A stretch of 34,912 bases of DNA, taken from an uncultured Bacilli bacterium (lineage in GTDB: Bacteria > Bacillota_I > Bacilli_A > RF39 > UBA660). The notes below the pieces were generated by a model. That model was not told the origin of the DNA. It made no database searches and saw only the letters and a list, made by a program, of their open reading frames with translations. Positions 7,759-15,145 of this stretch are shown piece after piece. The translations under genes and the position numbers were made by a program. The stretch lies in the NCBI GenBank assembly GCA_944358145.1, contig CALVQO010000004.1, positions 1-34,912 of the forward strand. The letters are read 5' to 3'. Within the stretch, counting starts at the first letter, position 1, and every line of letters starts with the position of its first letter.

Positions 7759-7787
7759 TTGCAAGATAAATAAATATTTTATATAAT
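7759..7787 (+). promoter_or_regulatory. Promoter of tRNA-Arg
   Basis: TTGCAA (7759-7764), 17-base spacer, TATAAT (7782-7787), 13 bases before the tRNA 5' end. Confidence 0.75.
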
Positions 7788-7800
7788 CTATATATCAAAT

Positions 7801-7877
<77 letters not shown>

Positions 7878-7946
7878 TTTTATTTGACATATATTTTCGT
7901 AAGGATTAAAATAGACATTTTCCAAAGATTAATTTTTAAACACATT

Positions 7947-7972
7947 AAAACTTGCAAAAATTTGCAAGTTTT
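7947..7972. terminator. Bidirectional terminator between tRNA-Arg and the leftward operon
   Basis: AAAACTTGCAAA and TTTGCAAGTTTT form a perfect 12-bp palindrome with a two-base centre. It serves the tRNA on one strand and the long operon ending at 7981 on the other. Confidence 0.7.
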
Positions 7973-7980
7973 ATAATTTA

Positions 7981-8841
7981 TTAATTACAAGAAGTACTAC
8001 AAGCAACATCGCCATAACTAGTCGACTTGCACACGGTACAACATTTCCTACCACTATCGGTAACATAGCAATTACTACTACCACCCGAAGATCCCCCACC
8101 ATCGCCATTAGCATTAGCAATAATTGCTATAACGAAGAAAGCTATAATTCCTATGACAACCCAAGAACTTCCAGACTTTTTATTATTTATAGATTTTTGA
8201 GAATACGAATCTACAGTATTTTTAATATCTACCTTTAGTTGATCAATACTAATATTAGTAAAAATATTATTAAAAACATCTCTATCTCGAAATGGTAACC
8301 CATAAAAATATTGTTGTATTTTATATAATTCTGTTAAATTTTTAGATGATGATTCTTTTTTTAAGGTCTCAAATAAAGCAAGTTTATTATGAAAGCCATT
8401 AAGCAAATGAAAAAGATAAACCCGCTTTTTATAAATCAAATCTTGAAAAGTAGGATTTTCTAAGACTTTGATTAAATACTCTTTCTCATCATTTGGTAAA
8501 TTAAAATAAACAGTAAATTCTTCTTCTTTCTTTTTATATGACAAGAAAAAAACCCGTAATGTCTCTCGACCATCAATCGATATAACTTCTTTATAGTTAA
8601 TATAAATACCATAATACAATCCATCGCACCAATATAAATAAATAGGTTCATACATAACAAGTCCACTCTTTTCATGTAAATAAATGGGATCATAATAATC
8701 AAGTTTAACTCTTACTCGATGCTTTTTAATATCTACACTAGACGGAACAACTTCTTTAAAATTCTTTTCTTCATTTACTTTTGGATTTTTAATTCCATAT
8801 TTTTTTATTAATTCTTCCATAGAATAAGGATCATTACTCAT
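7981..8841 (-). CDS. Membrane protein with Cys-rich C-terminal tail, unknown function
   Basis: 286 residues, not recognised. About 220 soluble residues without a signal peptide come first. One membrane segment follows at roughly 227-245 (WVVIGIIAFFVIAIIANA), then a Gly/Ser linker and a 30-residue tail with six cysteines (SNCYVTDSGRKCCTVCKS, then ACSTSCN). The expected topology is N-terminus inside and Cys-rich tail outside. The tail cysteines suggest disulfides or metal binding; no known motif fits. The soluble part is rich in Tyr, Lys and Leu. GGGGTGG precedes the ATG. It is the last gene of the long leftward operon and ends at a strong terminator. Confidence 0.75.
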   Translation of the reverse strand: MSNDPYSMEELIKKYGIKNPKVNEEKNFKEVVPSSVDIKKHRVRVKLDYYDPIYLHEKSGLVMYEPIYLYWCDGLYYGIYINYKEVISIDGRETLRVFFLSYKKKEEEFTVYFNLPNDEKEYLIKVLENPTFQDLIYKKRVYLFHLLNGFHNKLALFETLKKESSSKNLTELYKIQQYFYGLPFRDRDVFNNIFTNISIDQLKVDIKNTVDSYSQKSINNKKSGSSWVVIGIIAFFVIAIIANANGDGGGSSGGSSNCYVTDSGRKCCTVCKSTSYGDVACSTSCN

Positions 8842-8872
8842 AAAACCACCCCATATGAATATTCATAAGAAA

Positions 8873-9448
8873 TTAAAGTAAATTTTGTAAAAGAGAATAA
8901 AAGCCCCATATTCCTATTCCACCAAAAACAATAGAAAGAATAGCTAACAATTTTTCTTTATTCTTAAATTTAATAAAAGTAATAGCCAAACTAATTACAA
9001 AGCCAATAACTAATCCCCAAAAAGTCCAGATAGAATAAAGCAATAAAGTTAAGTTGAGCGAAAATGCTAAAATAGCAAAATCTTCACTAAATTTCTTTTT
9101 CTTAATCTGACAAAAAAGAGAAAAAATAGCAAAAATAATCCCGATCACAATAAAAATCAATGGTAACCAAAAAACTTGAAAATATAATCGATCATAATAT
9201 AAATAAGATAAGTAAGGATCATCATAATATACTTTTCCATTATACATAGCAATCACTAATTTAGCAAGAACAATTTCAATACCATGATAAAGGTAAAAAG
9301 CAACAAAGCCCATGATAAAAACTCCTAAAAGATGAACCGTGGAAACACAAAATGAAAACTTTTTATGAACAGGAAATCCACAATTAGGACAAGTTTTTAA
9401 AATATCATCAACTTGTTTATTACATTCTTGACAAATGATTTCTGCCAT
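8873..9448 (-). CDS. Zinc-ribbon membrane protein, unknown function
   Basis: 191 residues. The N-terminal zinc ribbon has CQECNKQVDDILKTCPNCGF (two CxxC knuckles, residues 6-25). Four or five membrane helices follow, for example STVHLLGVFIMGFVAFYLY and LPLIFIVIGIIFAIFSLF. Small zinc-ribbon/TM proteins of this layout are common in low-GC Firmicutes and have no assigned function. The start ATG overlaps the stop of the upstream gene as TAATG, so translation is coupled. It is the third zinc-ribbon protein in a row in this operon, and its ribbon is the most diverged of the three. Confidence 0.75.
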   Translation of the reverse strand: MAEIICQECNKQVDDILKTCPNCGFPVHKKFSFCVSTVHLLGVFIMGFVAFYLYHGIEIVLAKLVIAMYNGKVYYDDPYLSYLYYDRLYFQVFWLPLIFIVIGIIFAIFSLFCQIKKKKFSEDFAILAFSLNLTLLLYSIWTFWGLVIGFVISLAITFIKFKNKEKLLAILSIVFGGIGIWGFYSLLQNLL

Positions 9449-9816
9449 TATTTATCCCTCGTCATAATAAAATAGCCACCCGTAAGAATTAAAACCGACC
9501 CAACAATGGTAATAAATATTTGCATTCCAGAAACCAAAGTGTTGCCTAAATCTTCAACATTATTAGCAACGGTCACTATGGAATTTTGAATTCCTGTATA
9601 AGCATCACCACCATAAGTTCGATCATATTCCGAAATACCACGATAATGAATATTTAAAGCAAGAATAATGGATAAAACCCCAACAATACACAAACAAATA
9701 CCAAATCCAAATTTTTTGCTACGATACTGTTGTTTGAATTCTTTCCCACATTTAGGACAATATTTTGCTTGATCACTAATTTCATGACCACATTCTCTAC
9801 ACTTATATAACGCCAT
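9448..9816 (-). CDS. Zinc-ribbon protein with two membrane segments
   Basis: 122 residues. The zinc ribbon MALYKCRECGHEISDQAKYC continues PKCGKEF, giving two CxxC knuckles. A membrane segment (about 34-55, FGFGICLCIVGVLSIILAL), a 45-residue loop that is probably external, and a second membrane segment (MQIFITIVGSVLILTGGYFI) follow. The ribbon is almost the same as that of the gene at 9829-10350 (MALIKCSECGQEISDQATIC), so the two are recent relatives with different bodies. AGGTGTG precedes the ATG. Function unknown; the fixed ribbon with changing membrane and external parts suggests a shared cytoplasmic partner. Confidence 0.75.
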   Translation of the reverse strand: MALYKCRECGHEISDQAKYCPKCGKEFKQQYRSKKFGFGICLCIVGVLSIILALNIHYRGISEYDRTYGGDAYTGIQNSIVTVANNVEDLGNTLVSGMQIFITIVGSVLILTGGYFIMTRDK

Positions 9817-9828
9817 TTCTACACACCT

Positions 9829-10350
9829 CTATCTTTCTTTTTCATAAATAAATCCACTGTCATCCTCTAAATGATCCCCAACGATATCAAAATTCCGGAA
9901 GAACTTGCCATTAGTGCCATAAGTTCTAATTAAATCCCCGTCTTTTCGATAAGTTATGGAAGCATCAATCGTATCTCCATCATATACCATTTTAACATAC
10001 CCAGTTTGATCTTTATATAACTCAATGGTAACAACAGCATCATATTCAGGATCTCGATAAACATAGGTTCCTTCAATTCCTGTAAACCGTAAGGAAATAA
10101 CAACAACAATTAAAATAACGGCTAAAATAATAGAAATCCACCAATAATTTTTCAAAATTGTTTTAAAACCCTTCTTTTTCTTTGGCAAAACAACATGAAA
10201 CCCACATTCTGGACACACAGAATTTTCCTCGGATAAAATACAACCACATTCTGGACACTTTATTTCCAAACACGATTTTCCACATTTGGGACAAATTGTA
10301 GCTTGATCACTTATTTCTTGACCACACTCACTACACTTAATCAATGCCAT
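9829..10350 (-). CDS. Double zinc-ribbon, single-TM protein with external beta domain
   Basis: 173 residues. Two consecutive zinc ribbons (residues 6-25 and 31-52) have eight cysteines in CxxC pairs. A lysine-rich turn and a membrane segment (about 70-88, WWISIILAVILIVVVISL) follow, then an 80-residue domain beginning FTGIEGTYVYRD with alternating beta-strand pattern. That domain resembles the small lipocalin-like domains often seen after a TM in Firmicute surface proteins, but no family is assigned. The ATG at 10350 lies inside the end of the upstream Cys-rich gene (10-base overlap) with GGTGA before it, so the two are translationally coupled. Confidence 0.75.
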   Translation of the reverse strand: MALIKCSECGQEISDQATICPKCGKSCLEIKCPECGCILSEENSVCPECGFHVVLPKKKKGFKTILKNYWWISIILAVILIVVVISLRFTGIEGTYVYRDPEYDAVVTIELYKDQTGYVKMVYDGDTIDASITYRKDGDLIRTYGTNGKFFRNFDIVGDHLEDDSGFIYEKER

Positions 10351-11485
10351 ACTACTTCACCTTTCCTTTCAATTTTTTTTTTATAGCATTTATCCTTAAT
10401 GTTGCGATAACCACTAGGACAAGTATATCTTTGATAAGCACTTCGAACGGTTCTCTTAACACATAACCCTGTTTCTTTATCCGTCACTGGATATTCATAG
10501 GTACAGGTTGTTCCTACAAAAGTCTCTTTTCCAGTATAATCCCATCGACAAGTTGATCCTACTAAAGAATAGCCTCTAGGACAGACACGTTTAAAATTAA
10601 GCACTCCCTTTCGACAGCCATAATATGGAGCAACACCAATTTCGTATAAAGAGTCATAATCTCCTCCAACACATTCTGCCACAATCGTTGGCTCTGTATC
10701 TTCTCGATCTTCGCCAATGCATTTATTGCCATCCTCTGATAAATAATAACCAAATCCGCATTCCTCTTTTTCTGAAACAATATCACTATAAACCGTTTTC
10801 ACGCAAGTATCCCCATCTAATTTATAACTGCTCGAACAATAGTATTCAAGGGTAGCAGCAATAATCTCATCATCACTTTTTTCTTCTTGCGATTGATCAC
10901 TAGACTGGTTATTATCTGGAACGGAAGACTCCTGATCAGATGGATAAACTTCTTGATCCTCTTCATCTTGGAGCCTATCTTGTTCGTTATCGGACTTCCA
11001 AGAATTTGCATCTTCACCCAAAGAAGTATCAGAATAATCATGATCAATTTGACCATCGTCTTCCTCCAAAATAACTTCTCCACTTTCCTGAGCGGGCAAT
11101 AACTCAATATATTCATTTTCGCCACTTTTACCAGCAATATAACCTTTTATACCATTACTTGTTTCGATGAAATACCAATCAAAATCACCATCGATACTGT
11201 ATAGATTTCATCCTGATAAACTTTTCCTAAAATATCAGCATTTACACTAGCTTCTCTCCGAATATTAATATAATCCGTAATGACTTTTATTTGTAAAACC
11301 GATTCATCCCGAAGATTTGTCTGAATTACTAATTCTTCTTCCGTATTTTCAATTTGCGTATCTTCTTTTGGATTCCGATCGAAAACTAAAACCTGTATAA
11401 TACCAATACTAACAACAATTGCCAATAAACCGAATACAAGAAGAATTCCTTTATAATATTTTTTAATAAAAACGATTTTAATCAC
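10341..11485 (-). pseudogene. Membrane-anchored SH3b and Cys-rich repeat protein, interrupted by a frameshift
   Basis: Two frames belong to one gene of about 380 codons. The first frame (11147-11485) has an N-terminal membrane anchor and the start of an SH3b domain (VITDYINIRREASVNADILG). The other frame supplies the rest of that domain (DGDFDWYFIETSNGIKGYIA), an acidic linker, then about six CxxGY-type Cys repeats such as YCSSSYKLDGDTC, VCPRGYSLVGSTC and TCPSGYRNIKDKC. Restoring one base at 11193-11194, between GTA and GAT on the minus strand, joins them. The first ORF starts with GTG at 11485; the second has no genuine start of its own. SH3b domains usually bind peptidoglycan or cell-wall peptides. 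The lesion is real decay or an assembly deletion. Confidence 0.75.
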
Positions 11486-11511
11486 TTCCTTTTAATGATG
11501 AACGAACCTTC

Positions 11512-11985
11512 TTAGGAATTTAATTTTTCGTTAATAAAACGAATTTCTTCATCGCTAAGAAATAAACTTTCGCCAGTTCCACCAGCCTCGAGATCATCTA
11601 AACTATCTTGTAAACAATCTCTATAATTTGTCACTAACGATTTTAAATAAGTAAGATGATCGGAATCTTGAATAGGATTGGAAATCGAATAAACCACTCC
11701 ATCAACAATTAAAAATTCTTCACTTCCACTAGAACGCTCCATCGTAATCGACCATGTATTACGACAAACAGCCACTTTCGTTAAAGTACCATTCGTAAAA
11801 TGATCGGAAAGAAGGTCATAAAGTTCCATGGCTTCATCACTGAAATTTGTTGATTGATCAGCTAAAACATCTCCTGATTCATCATTACTATTTTCCTGAA
11901 GGTCATTACTATTTTGATAAATTAATAAAAATACAAGTCCCACCGTAAAACCAATGATAACCATCGCTAAAATAATTTTTTTCAC
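11512..11985 (-). CDS. Membrane-anchored extracytoplasmic protein, unknown function
   Basis: 157 residues. The signal-anchor at residues 4-23 (IILAMVIIGFTVGLVFLLIY) is followed by an Asn/Asp/Ser-rich spacer and a compact domain with two cysteines (AVCRNTW, YRDCLQD) that may pair. The C-terminus LSDEEIRFINEKLN resembles that of the next upstream gene product (LSTDQIRRINRALR), suggesting a shared C-terminal helix. GTG start at 11985 with GAGGTG upstream. Not recognised; the operon position and anchor suggest an envelope role. Confidence 0.7.
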   Translation of the reverse strand: MKKIILAMVIIGFTVGLVFLLIYQNSNDLQENSNDESGDVLADQSTNFSDEAMELYDLLSDHFTNGTLTKVAVCRNTWSITMERSSGSEEFLIVDGVVYSISNPIQDSDHLTYLKSLVTNYRDCLQDSLDDLEAGGTGESLFLSDEEIRFINEKLNS

Positions 11986-11995
11986 CCTAACACCT

Positions 11996-12541
11996 CTACA
12001 ATCCTAAATCAATCCAATGTTGTCTTAAAGCTCTATTAATGCGTCTTATTTGATCTGTCGATAATTGCTCATATCGAGCACCATTTTGATAAATATCATC
12101 ACAATCTTCATCTCGAAAAACCCAATCTTCAAAAGCATCATTATAATAAGACCAATAGCAAGTATTAATAGTTCCTCCAACCATATTGGTTCCCACAACT
12201 TTAAAAAAGTAAAATTGAATATCTTCGGTATAGCTGCGATTAAAATCATCATATTCATATCCGACAACAGCCTCTAATAACCGAACTTCTTGAGGATTCA
12301 AAAACTCTTCATCTTCAATTAAAGCAATCGTCTGATTTACAACTTGTGATTCTACATACGATAAATGATGATTCCAAAAGAATGCCACAATAACTATCAC
12401 TATACCATAAACCAAAATTGGTAAAGCACATAAAAGCTTTTTCTTCCAAGTTTTATGTTTTACACATTTCTGATAAAAAAGAATACTACCAAAAAGAATA
12501 ATAACCAAAAGACTAACAAATAGAATATATACCCACAACAT
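11996..12541 (-). CDS. Two-TM membrane protein, unknown function
   Basis: 181 residues with membrane segments at about 4-23 and 36-55 separated by a short basic loop, then an external domain of about 120 residues. This domain is acidic and aromatic, with cysteines in NTCYWSYY and DEDCDDI. It ends LSTDQIRRINRALRQHW, matching in pattern the C-terminus of the neighbouring 157-residue protein. ATG at 12541 with an AGAGG site; ten bases separate it from the next gene. Not recognised. Confidence 0.7.
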   Translation of the reverse strand: MLWVYILFVSLLVIILFGSILFYQKCVKHKTWKKKLLCALPILVYGIVIVIVAFFWNHHLSYVESQVVNQTIALIEDEEFLNPQEVRLLEAVVGYEYDDFNRSYTEDIQFYFFKVVGTNMVGGTINTCYWSYYNDAFEDWVFRDEDCDDIYQNGARYEQLSTDQIRRINRALRQHWIDLGL

Positions 12542-12551
12542 AGAAAACCTC

Positions 12552-13487
12552 TTAACTCGTTTTTGTCAAAATATAAGTCGTACCTTCTATACGAATTCGA
12601 ATTTGATCTTCAGAAACAATCTCAATATCAAGCACATCATTAAAAGGAGTACCATCTGAACTTTGAAATTCTCTTAACTCGATTTCATGATCATTAAACA
12701 TTCTGGCATCCCAACTATCACTAACCGTGTTAATATTTAAACACCCATATGGAGCCACACAATTCCAATAACTTACAAATATCCAATCCTCTGTATAATC
12801 ACTTCCAGCATGATATTTAAAGGTAATATGAATATTTCTTCCGGTCATATTGATACTACCCTCAGGATAATTCTGATACTCAAACTCATGATCCACCAAA
12901 TAAAATCTCTTGTCACTTAATATCTCGTCTTCGTCTTTATAATCAACCACTTGCTCTAAATGTTCCTTAGCAGCACCTAAATTTCCTCTTTCAAGCGCAG
13001 CAACACCCAAATTATAATGATACTCATTTAATACGAGTTGATTATCATTTAACAATCCTTCTCTAGCAAAATAATACATAATGGTATCTCTATCAGCTTC
13101 AGATTCACAAATACCAGTAATATCTTCAGAATTCTTTAATACTTCCAAATACAAAGTACAATTACCATTAAAAACGCCGAATTTTTCATAGACATAATCC
13201 ATTTCTTCTGATGTAGCATTCGTAACATTAATCGTCGTATAAGTAATCCCTTGTTCTTTTAAATCATGATCAAGAACATCTTTTACTGTCGAACTGACAG
13301 GATCATTATCTCTTTGTAAAAAAATAACTTCAACTTGATTGGTATGTAATAAACGATCTACTTGAGCTTTAATACTTTCCCCTTTAAAAGACAAAAAGAC
13401 AAATATTCCGACAACAGCAATCAAAACAATAAATAAAGTAATAAAACAAATTTTCTTTTTTGAGCTTTTCCTCTTATGATCTTCCAT
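12552..13487 (-). CDS. Membrane-anchored protein with thioredoxin-like fold and TPR-like helix pair
   Basis: 311 residues. A basic N-terminus and one membrane segment (about 13-33, ICFITLFIVLIAVVGIFVFL) come first. Residues 50-145 (VEVIFLQRDNDPVSSTVKDV onward) have the beta-alpha-beta order of a thioredoxin-like domain but no CxxC. Residues about 155-180 (YHYNLGVAALERGNLGAAKE) look like a single TPR hairpin. The last 110 residues form a beta-rich domain with a Cys pair in WNCVAPYGC. Fold assignments are pattern-based inference. GGAG precedes the ATG. An external sensor or scaffold role would fit, but no function is claimed. Confidence 0.7.
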   Translation of the reverse strand: MEDHKRKSSKKKICFITLFIVLIAVVGIFVFLSFKGESIKAQVDRLLHTNQVEVIFLQRDNDPVSSTVKDVLDHDLKEQGITYTTINVTNATSEEMDYVYEKFGVFNGNCTLYLEVLKNSEDITGICESEADRDTIMYYFAREGLLNDNQLVLNEYHYNLGVAALERGNLGAAKEHLEQVVDYKDEDEILSDKRFYLVDHEFEYQNYPEGSINMTGRNIHITFKYHAGSDYTEDWIFVSYWNCVAPYGCLNINTVSDSWDARMFNDHEIELREFQSSDGTPFNDVLDIEIVSEDQIRIRIEGTTYILTKTS

Positions 13488-13512
13488 AAACTACTCCTTT
13501 CCCCACGAACAT

Positions 13513-14136
13513 TTACCAATTCAACTGTAATGGATTATCTCCAAAGCAAATATTAATGGTTAAACTAGAATCTTTTATCTCAGAAGAAACTTCCGTAAAC
13601 AAATAAAGATGCTTTGTTTCTAAAGGATCAATTCCATTAAAATAATCTAAATCATATTCACCGTCACTATCTCGAGATATTTCAGTAGTAGATATCCCCG
13701 TATAAGTATATCCTCCATCAAAGGTAAAAGTAGGAGTACATGTATCCGATAAAAATCCTCTTAACACATAATCACTAAAATACTCAGTTCCTGTATTTTT
13801 AATCGTGATATCAATAACTTCATAAACACTTCCTTCTTCAGCTGCATAATAACTATAAAAACTCTGAGTTGGCTGTGGTGGAGTAATTTCATCGGTGTAA
13901 AAAACATCGTTTAAAGTAATTTCCGCCTTTATTTCATCATCACGATACATACCAACAATTTCCTCAGTTTCTCCTTGATGAATCGTAATTGTATCTACAT
14001 CAACGTCTTCCGATACCGATCCATGATTATTTCCTTCATTAACAGTTTCTCCCCCATTTTCGTTTAAAGATGAATTGGTATTACCACACCCAGTAATAAC
14101 TCCAATCATCAAAGCTAAGAATATAATTTTTTTCAT
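13513..14136 (-). CDS. Lipoprotein with DUF4352-like domain
   Basis: 207 residues from the chosen start. MKKIIFLALMIGVITGC is a lipoprotein signal peptide with the lipobox ITGC; the mature protein begins at the Cys. An Asn/Glu-rich linker follows, then a beta-rich domain from about residue 65 (GMYRDDEIKAEITLNDV, then YEVIDITIKNTG). This resembles the DUF4352/telokin-like domains of secreted Firmicute lipoproteins. An in-frame start 12 codons upstream was rejected because it lacks signal-peptide features and overlaps the preceding gene. The chosen ATG lies one base after that gene's TAG, with AAGGAAAAG upstream. Probably part of the envelope module encoded by this operon. Confidence 0.75.
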   Translation of the reverse strand: MKKIIFLALMIGVITGCGNTNSSLNENGGETVNEGNNHGSVSEDVDVDTITIHQGETEEIVGMYRDDEIKAEITLNDVFYTDEITPPQPTQSFYSYYAAEEGSVYEVIDITIKNTGTEYFSDYVLRGFLSDTCTPTFTFDGGYTYTGISTTEISRDSDGEYDLDYFNGIDPLETKHLYLFTEVSSEIKDSSLTINICFGDNPLQLNW

Positions 14137-14137
14137 A

Positions 14138-14560
14138 CTACTTTTCCTTTCTTTCTTTATTCTTATAAACATTTCGAACTAACCGATCTTTTCCCATTTT
14201 ATCAAAAATAACTAACGAGGATTTGCCACTTTCCCAAGTGATTTCGACATAAATTTTATCGTTTCCAGTAGCCCTCCTGCCAGAAGAATCTACACTAACA
14301 ACTTCATATTTTTTAATATCTTGAAAAGGAAACTGTTGCAAATCTACTTTCCCTTGAGCAAGAAACACAGTCGTTAGCGGTTGATAGGTTACTAAAGAGT
14401 ATCCTTTAAAAATACCATCAATTACTTGACCACAAGGATATCTTGTTCCATACTTTTTTTCATTTTCTGTTTTTTTCATACTTTCCATACTATTGGCAAT
14501 ACTGCCCATACACTTAAAAATAATCAAAATTCCGATTATAGTTCCAATAACTGTCGCCAT
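14138..14560 (-). CDS. Small membrane-anchored protein, first gene of the long operon
   Basis: 140 residues from the ATG at 14560, preceded by AGGTGGTG; a GTG nine bases earlier is part of that ribosome site and was rejected. One membrane segment (residues about 3-21, TVIGTIIGILIIFKCMGSI) is followed by a cytoplasmic or external domain with beta-strand pattern (IFKGYSLVTYQPLTTVFL, IYVEITWESGKSSLVIFD). The second part resembles small PH-like or signalling-modulator domains, but no family is assigned. Its TAG is one base from the lipoprotein ATG. The promoter is not clear: TATAAT occurs at about 14651-14656 on this strand without a good -35. Confidence 0.7.
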   Translation of the reverse strand: MATVIGTIIGILIIFKCMGSIANSMESMKKTENEKKYGTRYPCGQVIDGIFKGYSLVTYQPLTTVFLAQGKVDLQQFPFQDIKKYEVVSVDSSGRRATGNDKIYVEITWESGKSSLVIFDKMGKDRLVRNVYKNKERKEK

Positions 14561-14798
14561 ACTCACCACCTAAATATACCTTTTTACAAGTATTTTTCTA
14601 GCTTTTTACCTTACCATAATCTCCAAATAATCCGAATTAAGTCAGTATATAATTATAGGAATGGTAAAAACTTATAAATTCAAAACTCCTTTCTGTCATC
14701 AATTATATCACAAAAAAAGAGAAACCTCAACGAATAAGTGAGACGTTTTTGAGTAAACTAATGAGAAAATATATAAATGAAAGGTGGTGCTCTTATCG

Positions 14799-15044
14799 AT
14801 GAACAAAAAAGACGAAAACTACATCTACTATCTTGTCGCATATAACCTAAAAAGACTAAGGAAGAAAAAAGGATTAACTCAAAGTGAATTCGCTGAAAAA
14901 TGTTCTTATAGCAACGGGTTCATCATGAATATCGAAAGTGAAAAGTACCACCAAACTTTTAGTTTAGGAACTCTTTGGACATTTTCAAAAGTTTTGAATG
15001 TTGATATAAGAGAACTATTTACACCGATAGAAGAAGAAAAATAA
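14799..15044 (+). CDS. XRE-family HTH transcriptional regulator
   Basis: 81 residues consisting of one Cro/C1-type helix-turn-helix: LKRLRKKKGLTQSEFAEKCS, then NGFIMNIESEKYHQTFSL, then LNVDIRELF. The ATG at 14799 has AAGGTGGTG nine bases upstream. A GTG at 14784 is in frame but is itself within that site. It is divergent from the long leftward operon with a shared upstream region of about 240 bases, so it is the obvious candidate regulator of that operon and of itself. Followed by a clear terminator. Confidence 0.85.
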   Translation: MNKKDENYIYYLVAYNLKRLRKKKGLTQSEFAEKCSYSNGFIMNIESEKYHQTFSLGTLWTFSKVLNVDIRELFTPIEEEK

Positions 15045-15066
15045 TGATACTTTACTAACATGAAAT

Positions 15067-15094
15067 TCTTGTAATTATTTTACAAGATTTTTTC
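15067..15094 (+). terminator. Terminator of the XRE regulator gene
   Basis: TCTTGTAA and TTACAAGA arms (15067-15074, 15080-15087) with a five-base loop, followed by TTTTTTTC. Confidence 0.75.
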
Positions 15095-15099
15095 TTTAT

Positions 15100-15128
15100 T
15101 TTACATGACTTCATTTTTATGTTACAAT
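15100..15128 (+). promoter_or_regulatory. Promoter of the coiled-coil membrane protein gene
   Basis: TTTACA (15100-15105), 17-base spacer ending TGT, then TACAAT (15123-15128): an extended -10 promoter. The leader is about ten bases and includes the GGTGA ribosome site. Confidence 0.65.
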
Positions 15129-15145
15129 TCTTTTGGTGAATTAGC

